Of a DNA stretch of 33,285 nucleotides, positions 5,626-13,424 are shown piece after piece. Positions within the stretch are counted from its first letter, which is position 1; each line of letters starts with the position of its first letter. Both the position numbers and the translations under genes were made by a program. The notes below the pieces were generated by a model. That model saw only the letters and a list, made by a program, of their open reading frames with translations, searched no databases and was not told the origin of the DNA. The stretch covers positions 1 through 33,285 of the forward strand of contig JACREQ010000049.1 in the NCBI GenBank assembly GCA_016218155.1, given 5' to 3'. Source of the stretch: Bacteroidia bacterium (GTDB taxonomy: Bacteria > Bacteroidota > Bacteroidia > Bacteroidales > GWA2-32-17).

Positions 5626-6987
5626 TCAATTATGCTCTAATCTTTTTTTTGCTATTTCTTCTATTAACCAACTAAGACAATCATCAACAATCTGAATAGA
5701 AGTGTACTGATTTTTATCTTTTTGATTAAACCAACAAAGTTCATTGTTTACGTTTCGGTCAAAAACGTAATTGATATTTGCAATACTAATTGGATCTTCT
5801 TTCTCTATTGATACATATTCGTTATTATAATAATATGTCCCATTCCATTTATTAATATTTAAAAATGACCCTTCACATGTTTCTTCATATTTTTGAAACC
5901 AAATAAGGCTAAAACTTAAACCAAAACACCTAAACACAAATACTGGATTATAATCGTTTCTTTCATATCCCGAACCCAGTCTTTTCGTGTCAAGCACTTT
6001 AGCTTTCTCCAAAATATCCGTAAACATTTTAGCCATTTCTTCTTTTGCAGAATCTAATCCCAATGGAGAATTTAAAAAGGCATTTTTCTCTTTATTAAAT
6101 TTTATTTTCGCCTCTACACCATCTAATATTTCAATTTTCTTTTCTAATTCAGACTTTATTACAACAACTTCATTAAGTTTTATTGGTAAATTTTTATTCC
6201 CTAAATCGAATAATAAATCCCTAAATTGCCCTATAAATTCCTCGTTTTCTATTGACTTATTTAAGTTCGAGCTATAATTATATGGTAAGTCAATTTGTTT
6301 ATGAATAAATCCTTTTAACTTATCAATAATATCTCTTTCCACTATAGGCATTATTTTTTTATTTAATGCAGTGGCATAGCCTATTTCTTGATTAATCCAT
6401 TGGGTGGAAACTGATTTTTCTGTAAGTATTGGAATAATAATATCAGCTTGAATAATGCCTTCTGCAACTTTTGCTGCTAATGGCTTTAGAGCCTCTCTAT
6501 TTGACGCAATAACAATTGGCTTAAAATTGAAATTACCTTCAAGTTCATTTACAATTAAATGAACTTTATCTTTATCAAAGTCGGAATAACTTATAAAGAG
6601 TTCCTGTTGTGCTTTTTTATTTTTTATTAATGGCTTATTTTCAACCGGATTTACATTTTTCCTAAATCCCCAAACACCTTTAATATATTCTTCAGTTAGA
6701 TCTTTACCATATTCTTTTAACGTTTCTCCGGTTTTCCAAAAATCGTTTAATTTCATTCGATGTTCTAACTCTTCTATAGCATTTGCCTTTTCAAAATCAA
6801 ATTTAGAACAATCATATACGTTAACAACCTTGAGGTTATTTGTATTATAGGTTTTGCCTTTGAATAAAAATTCACCAACTCCATTGTTATAATAGTCAAT
6901 GAAATTTTCGAGATTTTCCATACTCATTCCAAGGAGGTAATTACCAATTCCGTTAACTTGTTTACTATAATAAACATTATACAACAT
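5626..6987 (-). CDS. TIR-domain protein coupled to the Type I RM operon
   Basis: Residues ~128-270 form a TIR domain: ELFISYSDFDKD opens it, followed by a strand with PIVIASNREALKPLAAKV, IIPILTEKSVSTQWINQEIGYATALNKKIMPI, and a terminal helix. Glu201, in the SxxSxxWxxxE motif, is at the position of the catalytic Glu of NAD-cleaving bacterial TIR domains. Residues 1-125 and ~290-453 are two flanking domains I do not recognise. The start overlaps the end of hsdS by 11 bases and has a strong AGGAGG site, so it is translated from the restriction-modification transcript. A role as NADase-type effector is inferred from the family; neither trigger nor substrate can be read from the sequence. Confidence 0.85.
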   Translation of the reverse strand: MLYNVYYSKQVNGIGNYLLGMSMENLENFIDYYNNGVGEFLFKGKTYNTNNLKVVNVYDCSKFDFEKANAIEELEHRMKLNDFWKTGETLKEYGKDLTEEYIKGVWGFRKNVNPVENKPLIKNKKAQQELFISYSDFDKDKVHLIVNELEGNFNFKPIVIASNREALKPLAAKVAEGIIQADIIIPILTEKSVSTQWINQEIGYATALNKKIMPIVERDIIDKLKGFIHKQIDLPYNYSSNLNKSIENEEFIGQFRDLLFDLGNKNLPIKLNEVVVIKSELEKKIEILDGVEAKIKFNKEKNAFLNSPLGLDSAKEEMAKMFTDILEKAKVLDTKRLGSGYERNDYNPVFVFRCFGLSFSLIWFQKYEETCEGSFLNINKWNGTYYYNNEYVSIEKEDPISIANINYVFDRNVNNELCWFNQKDKNQYTSIQIVDDCLSWLIEEIAKKRLEHN

Positions 6988-8278
6988 TTACCACCTCCTC
7001 TTTCTTTAAAGACTCCCTTAACACCTGCTGCAACAATTTTTCGTTTTGCAATGCACTTTGTTTTATGCTTTCTTCTAACTCATTACAAGTTTGCATAAGT
7101 TGTTCTAATTTTTGAACGATGCGGTGTTGTTCTGATAGCGGTGGAAGGGGAATAGGAATAGATGATAATGACTTGCCAGATAAATTACTTATACCCATTC
7201 CTTTTCTATACTTATTTATTTCCCCACTTAGATTCAAATAAAGAAAATACCAGTAAATACAATTTGAGCTAATCTTACCATATAGTCTTACTCTATGAAT
7301 ATGATTTTGGAAACAAATTACTGAATCGGAGTTCCAAATTGCAGAACGTCCAGCTTCACCTCCTTCACAAATCAATAAATCTCCTTTGATTGCAGTACAC
7401 CTTTCTAATTCACTTTCTTCAATTAATATTTGTTTTAAATTATCAAGTTCAAAATATCCCCAGTATAAATTTGAAGTAGTAATACATTCTCTTGATTGCC
7501 CTTTATTTCTGCCACTATCCAAAGTTTTACCAGAATTATGCTGTGATATATCTCCTATTCTACACCAAACCCAATTTTCAGGAATTTCAAAAGGAATTTC
7601 TTCTAGTTTAATTGGTGGTAATTCTGTTTCTTTTTTTAGTTTTCCTTCTTTTATTAATTTGATTATTTCAGCTTTAATTCTTTTAAGCAATTCGCTTGCA
7701 GGCTCTTCTTTTGCATTTTGTTCTACTAAATTGCCTTGTATTGCGTCTAGTAATAATTGCTTGCGAAGTTTATATACTAAGGAGAGTTGGTGATTAACTT
7801 CGGTTGAAAGCAAATCGCTTTTAATTTCTAAATCTTTATATTTTTCAACAAACTCTTTTTGCTCTTTTAATGTAGGTAACGGTATTTCTATTTGGGCAAT
7901 TTCTTTTATAGGTAAAGTAACATTTGCCATACCTTTCATTCTTGCTACTAATTCATCTTCTTTGTTTAAATCAAGAAAACGATAAAGATATTCTGCACTT
8001 ACTTGTTCTTTGTTTTTTGGAATTACGGCACAAAGAATAGAACCTAATGCAAATTTCCCTTTCTGAAAATGTATTCTTTTTATACTTGCATGCCCATGCC
8101 CTGTTCCTGAAACTAAAGGAATAAGTACCGCTTCATCATCAAATTGAAATTCATTATGCGATTTTCTTTCTTCACCGGTAACAACCATAGGATATTCACC
8201 TGGAATAGCCTTCTGAATGCCAACTGCACCTTTCTTAATTGTACAAATATCACCTAATTTCACCTTCTTCCAACTCAT
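6977..8278 (-). CDS. hsdS: Type I restriction-modification specificity subunit
   Basis: HsdS reads the two halves of the target site for the methylase and restriction complex. Two target-recognition domains are visible: TRD1 ~1-150 (WKKVKLGDICTIKKGAVG... IEIPLPTLKEQKEFVEKY) and TRD2 ~225-400 (IPENWVWCRIGDISQHNSGKT... IPIPLPPLSEQHRIVQKLEQL). Each is followed by a coiled-coil spacer helix. PLP-L-EQ motifs ending both TRDs are characteristic. The start codon overlaps the hsdM stop (ATGA), giving translational coupling. The length of 433 residues is normal. The target sequence cannot be deduced. Confidence 0.93.
   Translation of the reverse strand: MSWKKVKLGDICTIKKGAVGIQKAIPGEYPMVVTGEERKSHNEFQFDDEAVLIPLVSGTGHGHASIKRIHFQKGKFALGSILCAVIPKNKEQVSAEYLYRFLDLNKEDELVARMKGMANVTLPIKEIAQIEIPLPTLKEQKEFVEKYKDLEIKSDLLSTEVNHQLSLVYKLRKQLLLDAIQGNLVEQNAKEEPASELLKRIKAEIIKLIKEGKLKKETELPPIKLEEIPFEIPENWVWCRIGDISQHNSGKTLDSGRNKGQSRECITTSNLYWGYFELDNLKQILIEESELERCTAIKGDLLICEGGEAGRSAIWNSDSVICFQNHIHRVRLYGKISSNCIYWYFLYLNLSGEINKYRKGMGISNLSGKSLSSIPIPLPPLSEQHRIVQKLEQLMQTCNELEESIKQSALQNEKLLQQVLRESLKKEEVVNVV
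6994..6999 (-). promoter_or_regulatory. Strong ribosome binding site AGGAGG for the TIR gene
   Basis: AGGAGG on the minus strand lies 6 bases before the TIR start codon, inside the last codons of hsdS (encoding part of KKEEVVNVV). Good Shine-Dalgarno sites are uncommon in Bacteroidota, so this one supports the chosen start and translation from the shared transcript. Confidence 0.75.
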
Positions 8279-9711
8279 TTTACCGCTTCTTTAATATGGT
8301 TTAATAGTTGGTTACTTTTAGCAAATGATTGTTCAAGCATTTTTACTAAATCGGCACTGCCATATTCTTGTTCTTCCTCTCTTTTTGTAGGATTTTTTAT
8401 ATCTAAATCATAACCTCTTTCAATAATTGTTTTGATATTTACCTTCCAACAGAGATCACTTTCAACCCTTTTATTCCACCATTTTTTTATTGGATCAAAT
8501 TCTTTTGCCTGTATAGGTTTTGTTTTGTTATAAGCTTTTGCACCATCTGGTAAGCGATGTTCGTAATACCAAATATCTTTTGTAGCTTTTCCTTTTTCAA
8601 AAAACAATAGATTTGTCGCTACAGTTGCATAAGGTTGGAAAACTGAATTTGGTAAGCGAATAATAGTATGTAAATTACATTCTTCTAATAGTTTTTGCCT
8701 TACACGTTGTTTAACACCCTCACCTGTTAAACTACCATCTGGTAAAACAATACCTGCTCTTCCACCTTGTTTTAGCAAGTGTATCATCAATATTAAAAAC
8801 AAGTCGGCACTTTCTTTTGTGCGAAATGTTTGGGGAAAATTGGTTTCATTGTTATTGGCTACAATACCACCAAATGGAGGGTTTGCAAGAATAACATTTA
8901 CACGGTGTTTTTCTGTAAAATTGCTTAAAGGTTGGTCTAATGAATCACGAAAAGTAATATTGGGTACTTCAATATCGTGCAATATTAAGTTGGTTGTTGC
9001 TAATAAATAAGGTAAAGGTTTGTATTCCCAACCAATAATATTTTGTTCAATGCTTTTTCTGTCCTCTACATTTTTAGCTTGTGTTTTTAAATGCTCAATG
9101 GCACAAGTTAAATAACCACCGGTTCCACATGCAGGATCAAGTATTTTCTCACCTAATTTCGGGTCAATAATATCTGTTATGAATTGTGTTATTGCTCTGG
9201 GTGTGTAAAATTCGCCACTTTTACCTGCACTTTGCAATTCTTTTAAAATGGTTTCGTACAACTCACCAAAAGCATGGCGGTCTTTGGCAATATTAAAATC
9301 AATTTCGTTAAGTTTATTCAATACTTTGCGGATGTTAATACCGCTTTTCATGTAGTTATTATTGCCTTCAAAAACTTCACGAACAATAACTGCACGTTGG
9401 TTGCCAGTGCTTAAATCCAGATTTCGCAAAGCAGGGAACAGTTGCCTATCTACAAATTCTAAAAGCTCATCACCTGTCATTCCTTCATCATCACCTGCCC
9501 AGTTACCTTTCTCTTTTACCCAATGGTATTTATCAGGAATAGGAGATTTGTATTTATCGTCCAACAATTCTAATTCTTTATCCTTATCAGAAAATATTTT
9601 CAAGAAAAGCATCCATCCCAATTGTTCAATACGCTGTGCATCGCCATTCAGTCCTGTATCCTGCCACATTATATTTTGGATACTCTTTATTATTCCACCT
9701 ATGTTGCTCAT
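8275..9711 (-). CDS. hsdM: Type I restriction-modification DNA methyltransferase subunit (N6-adenine)
   Basis: HsdM methylates adenine using S-adenosylmethionine. The N-terminal HsdM_N region (1-~140, IMWQDTGLNGDAQRIEQLGWMLFLKIF) is followed by the N6_Mtase domain with the SAM-binding motif DPACGTGG (192-199) and catalytic NPPF (277-280). GEFYTPRAI precedes the SAM motif, as is usual. The 478-residue length is typical. It lies 134 bases downstream of hsdR, with a possible promoter or operator in the gap, and is coupled to hsdS by a 4-bp overlap. Confidence 0.96.
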   Translation of the reverse strand: MSNIGGIIKSIQNIMWQDTGLNGDAQRIEQLGWMLFLKIFSDKDKELELLDDKYKSPIPDKYHWVKEKGNWAGDDEGMTGDELLEFVDRQLFPALRNLDLSTGNQRAVIVREVFEGNNNYMKSGINIRKVLNKLNEIDFNIAKDRHAFGELYETILKELQSAGKSGEFYTPRAITQFITDIIDPKLGEKILDPACGTGGYLTCAIEHLKTQAKNVEDRKSIEQNIIGWEYKPLPYLLATTNLILHDIEVPNITFRDSLDQPLSNFTEKHRVNVILANPPFGGIVANNNETNFPQTFRTKESADLFLILMIHLLKQGGRAGIVLPDGSLTGEGVKQRVRQKLLEECNLHTIIRLPNSVFQPYATVATNLLFFEKGKATKDIWYYEHRLPDGAKAYNKTKPIQAKEFDPIKKWWNKRVESDLCWKVNIKTIIERGYDLDIKNPTKREEEQEYGSADLVKMLEQSFAKSNQLLNHIKEAVK

Positions 9712-9808
9712 TTTCTTTTTTATTTCTTTAGCGATTTAATTAATTGATTTAATAATACATAGTGTAAATAAATCAAATTTTCTATTTCGTTTCTATTTTT
9801 TTTTGCCA

Positions 9809-9828
9809 ATTATACCAAAAGGTATAAT
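9809..9828. repeat. 8-bp inverted repeat between hsdR and hsdM
   Basis: ATTATACC (9809-9816) and GGTATAAT (9821-9828) are perfect arms around AAAA. No T-run follows the stem on the minus strand, so it does not look like a terminator of hsdR. It could be an operator for hsdM or an mRNA processing hairpin. Confidence 0.4.
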
Positions 9829-9845
9829 ACTTAATAGTATAATTA

Positions 9846-12257
9846 TTATGCAGTTTTATATAATTCGTTTTCTAATTCTTTTACAGCCAACAAATATTTT
9901 TCTTTACTTCCAAACTCGTTAATAATTTCAACTGGCGAACCAAATTCATCAAATGGTTTTACACGTAAGACTTCAATACTCTCAATATTATCTATGCCTT
10001 CATCGGCATATTTATCAAGCAAAGCTTCTAAAACTTTACGAGATTGCTCACCATATTTAGTAAAATAGTCTCGCTTTTTCACATTGTTAGCACGTTCTTT
10101 TCTTGTCAATGGTGGTTGATCAAAAGCTACATGGCAAATCAAATCAAATAAATCTACTTTTTTATTTACTGCTTCATATAATGCTTCAACTAAAACACCT
10201 TGTTGTTGCAACTCTTCTATTATAACTTCTTTGCGATCTGTTTCATTCCATTTGTTCAAGAAATCATTTAACGAAGCAAATTTTGCTTTTATAATTTCTT
10301 TAGTGTGGTCTTTAAGGTTTGTTGTTATAGGTTTTCCATGCTGATCGAAATACATTTCACGACTAACCAAAACTGTAACATCAACACCGTTCACATAAAT
10401 TTTTTCTCTGGGTTGTTTTGGCTCGTTTGTAACCCAATTACCTGATAATTGTGAGCCATCAGGATAACGTATTTTTACTTTTTCAAACTGTATTTCTTCT
10501 CCGGTAACTTCATCTAAAACTTTTATTGTGTTTTCTTCTTCCTCTATAACGACTAATGATAAATCTTCTTTTTCCGAAACCGGTTTTACTCGTATTGGAT
10601 CACCATCGAAATCTTTATCTGCAAACAAATCCGTAGCATTTCTAAAATCCAAAATGGTAAAATACATTTTTCCAAATTCTTCATTAATTCTTGTACCACG
10701 ACCTATAATCTGCTTGAATTTAGTCATGGAATTAATATTTGCATCCAAGACAATTACTTTGCATGTTTGGGCATCAATACCGGTGGTCATTAATTCAGAA
10801 GTTGTTGCAATAACCGGATATTTCTCTTCGGGACTGGTAAAATTGTCAAGTTCTCTTTTGCCTTCGTCATTATCACCAGTAATTTGCATTACATATTTAT
10901 AGTTTTCAGCAACTAAATCTGCATTATGTTTGGAAATAGCAGTTCTCATTCGTTCGGCATGATCTATATCAACACAAAAGATGATAGTTTTTGCAAACCT
11001 GTCATAACCTTTTAAAAATTCAGTTACTTTTTTCGCAACTGTTTCGGTTCTTTCATCAATTACCAAACTACGATCAAAATCTTTACGGTTATATATACGG
11101 TCTTCAATAATATTACCATCCTTATCTGTTTTTCCCTGTTCCGGTCGCCATCCTTCTGCATCAACATTCAAAGCAATTCTAATCACTCTGTAAGGAGCAA
11201 GGAAACCATCATCAATACCTTGTTTTAATGAATAAGTGTAAACTGGGTCACCAAAATATTCGGTATTACTTGTCTCTTTAGTTTCTCTTGGAGTTGCAGT
11301 CAAACCAATATGCGTAGCATTTTTGAAATATGTTAAGATTTCTCTCCAGGCACTATCATCTTTTGCACTTCCCCTGTGGCACTCATCTATAACAATTAAA
11401 TCAAAAAAGTCCGGTGTGAATTGCTTATAAACATTTGCTTCATCTTCCGGCCCAGATAAACCCTGATATAATGCGAGGTAAATTTCATAGCTTTTATCAA
11501 TCTGCCTGTGTTTTACCACAGTCATTTTATCTTTAAAATACTTGAAGTCTCCACGTTTAGTTTGGTCAATCAATGCGTTTCTATCAGCTAAAAACAAAAT
11601 GCGTTTTTTAGCTCCGCTTTTCCAAAGTCTGTGAATTATCTGAAACGCAGTATATGTTTTTCCGGTTCCGGTAGCCATTACCAGTAAGATTCTATTTTGT
11701 CCACTTGCAATTGCTTCAACCGTTCTATTTATGGCAATTTGCTGATAATATCTGGGTTTTCTTCCACTTCCATCAAAATAATAATCCTGAGCTGCGATTT
11801 TTTCAGCTTCATTTGTTACAATCCCTTTATATTTTTTGTATTTCTCCCAAAGTTGCTCTGGTGTTGGAAAACTATCAATATTTAATTCGGTTTCGATATT
11901 TGAATCTGTAGCAGTCCTATCATGAAATAGAAAACCATCACCATTGCTACTGAATACACAAGGAATGTCAAGTATTTTAGCATAATCCAATGCCTGTTGA
12001 ATTCCGGCTCTTACTGAATGCTTATTATCTTTTGCTTCAATTATTGCAACCGGAATATTGGGCTTGTAATATAAAATGTAATCAGCACGTTTTCTTTCAC
12101 CTCTAGCTGTAAGTTTACCACGAACATAGATTTTACCATCAGTAAAAGAAACTTCTTCTAATAATTGAGATAATTTATTCCATCCGGCTTTTTCAACCGC
12201 AGGGGTAATAAACTTAGTACAAATATCTCTTTCTGATAAGCTTTTTTTATCTAACAT
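9846..12257 (-). CDS. hsdR: Type I restriction enzyme endonuclease/translocase subunit
   Basis: HsdR pumps and cuts DNA lacking the host methylation. The nuclease centre is visible near the N-terminus as D59 and E74-A-K76 (RADYILYY... VAIIEAKDN), a PD-(D/E)xK pattern. The SF2 motor follows: Walker A MATGTGKT (K200), DECH box (291-294), GLTATP, and the later helicase motifs (IIGRGTRINEEFGK). The C-terminal ~200 residues match the EcoEI-type HsdR C-terminal domain that binds the methylase. At 803 residues it is the shorter EcoEI-like class. The gene is intact and separated by a short gap from hsdM. Confidence 0.95.
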   Translation of the reverse strand: MLDKKSLSERDICTKFITPAVEKAGWNKLSQLLEEVSFTDGKIYVRGKLTARGERKRADYILYYKPNIPVAIIEAKDNKHSVRAGIQQALDYAKILDIPCVFSSNGDGFLFHDRTATDSNIETELNIDSFPTPEQLWEKYKKYKGIVTNEAEKIAAQDYYFDGSGRKPRYYQQIAINRTVEAIASGQNRILLVMATGTGKTYTAFQIIHRLWKSGAKKRILFLADRNALIDQTKRGDFKYFKDKMTVVKHRQIDKSYEIYLALYQGLSGPEDEANVYKQFTPDFFDLIVIDECHRGSAKDDSAWREILTYFKNATHIGLTATPRETKETSNTEYFGDPVYTYSLKQGIDDGFLAPYRVIRIALNVDAEGWRPEQGKTDKDGNIIEDRIYNRKDFDRSLVIDERTETVAKKVTEFLKGYDRFAKTIIFCVDIDHAERMRTAISKHNADLVAENYKYVMQITGDNDEGKRELDNFTSPEEKYPVIATTSELMTTGIDAQTCKVIVLDANINSMTKFKQIIGRGTRINEEFGKMYFTILDFRNATDLFADKDFDGDPIRVKPVSEKEDLSLVVIEEEENTIKVLDEVTGEEIQFEKVKIRYPDGSQLSGNWVTNEPKQPREKIYVNGVDVTVLVSREMYFDQHGKPITTNLKDHTKEIIKAKFASLNDFLNKWNETDRKEVIIEELQQQGVLVEALYEAVNKKVDLFDLICHVAFDQPPLTRKERANNVKKRDYFTKYGEQSRKVLEALLDKYADEGIDNIESIEVLRVKPFDEFGSPVEIINEFGSKEKYLLAVKELENELYKTA

Positions 12258-12589
12258 GCTTTATTTCATAAAAATCAAAAATACAAAATATAACTCAAAA
12301 AAACATAACCAAGTAAATTCACTATGGAATAATAGAAGTTATTTAAATAAAAAAGTTTATGTTTTTGAAAATAATAAACATTTAAACTCTCGAACAATGA
12401 GAGATTAAACATTATATGTTCTTCATGCCAATACCTTCAAAACTCTTAATAGCCCTTTCGAATTGAGATAATTAATTTATTAAACAATGTGTATGACATT
12501 TGGTGAGAGTTTCACAGAAGCAGGACTATTAAAATCCGACCTTTCTCAACATTAATGTATCTCTGAATTCATTCAAATTAAGGTAATCT
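12258..12589. other. 332-base gene-free stretch at the probable edge of the defence island
   Basis: No coding region or strong terminator was found here. A -7-like element TATTTTTG on the minus strand (12276-12283) lies 18 bases before the hsdR start, but has no TTG at the right distance. A weak CTCTC/GAGAG inverted pair is at 12387-12403. No copy of the recombinase-flanking blocks is seen. The stretch separates accessory defence genes from the TonB/DUF4249 pair. Confidence 0.5.
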
Positions 12590-13420
12590 TTATTGAACTA
12601 TAATAGTTTTAGAAGTTACTGCACAAGCATTAAAATATCCAAGTGCTCCATTGCTTATATTTGATAAAGGATTTGCAGGTGATGCTGATTGATTTATTAA
12701 TCCACTACTACTTAATTGAAGAAGTGTTCTAAAATAATCATAAACATCTTTGTCTATAGATTGTAATTCAATAGTTACAGTATAACCAGGTTTAAGTTTA
12801 GTTTCGTCTTGCCCACGTGCAAATAATGGCTGATTTATAGCTTCTCCATCTTTTAAAAGATCATCTTCTACATAAATCGATTTTTGAGTAACGCCATTTA
12901 TTATTTTTATGAATCGGTAATAATTATCAGTTCCAATAGGATCTACAAAATTAACGTAAATTGTTTTACTACTTCCTCTGGGTGACTGTTCGGTAACAAT
13001 ATTAAGTGTATCAATATTTACCGAAGATGGCATTTTTGAAACTGCTGAATATTCTTTACCATTTGCCGTTACTTTAAGAGTATAAGTTCTACCTATGGTT
13101 CCTTGTATTGTTGAAGTTGTATAAATGCCAGCAGAGGTTTCAGTAAGTGTTTCTGAATTACCTGCATTATCACTTATTATAACTGAGGCACTTGAAACTG
13201 AAGGGAAATTATTTAATTCATCAAAATTCGCAGTATTAGTTAATTTAATGGTATATGATCCCGGTTGGTCAGTTATAATTCCTTCAATAACAATTTGAGG
13301 ATCTTTAGAGTTAAGATCAATATTTACAACCTTTTCACATGAAGAAATTACTAAAACAACTATTAATAAGCTTAAAAAACCTATTAAAGTAGACTTATAT
13401 TTAAATATATTATTTTTCAT
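12590..13420 (-). CDS. DUF4249 lipoprotein
   Basis: The signal peptide ends in a lipobox (VISSC, Cys28), so it is a lipid-anchored envelope protein. The following EKVVNIDLN...PQIVIEGIITDQPGSYTIKLT and the Ig-like middle (TLTETSAGIYTTSTIQGTIGRTYTLKV) are the hallmarks of the Bacteroidetes family DUF4249. These lipoproteins are commonly encoded directly after a TonB-dependent receptor, as here with a 4-base gap. They are thought to sit on the outer membrane with that receptor, by analogy with SusD-type partners. The substrate is unknown. Confidence 0.88.
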   Translation of the reverse strand: MKNNIFKYKSTLIGFLSLLIVVLVISSCEKVVNIDLNSKDPQIVIEGIITDQPGSYTIKLTNTANFDELNNFPSVSSASVIISDNAGNSETLTETSAGIYTTSTIQGTIGRTYTLKVTANGKEYSAVSKMPSSVNIDTLNIVTEQSPRGSSKTIYVNFVDPIGTDNYYRFIKIINGVTQKSIYVEDDLLKDGEAINQPLFARGQDETKLKPGYTVTIELQSIDKDVYDYFRTLLQLSSSGLINQSASPANPLSNISNGALGYFNACAVTSKTIIVQ

Positions 13421-13424
13421 TATG

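Noticed and set aside
12523-12588. Short coding remnant just after the DUF4249 gene (a ~20-codon frame on the minus strand)
   Set aside because: Too short, no recognisable motif, and the DUF4249 protein already ends normally.
12258-12589. Second attachment site of the island
   Set aside because: No sequence matching the 24-bp segment at 1861-1884 or GTACAGTT with its context was found, so no att site is claimed.
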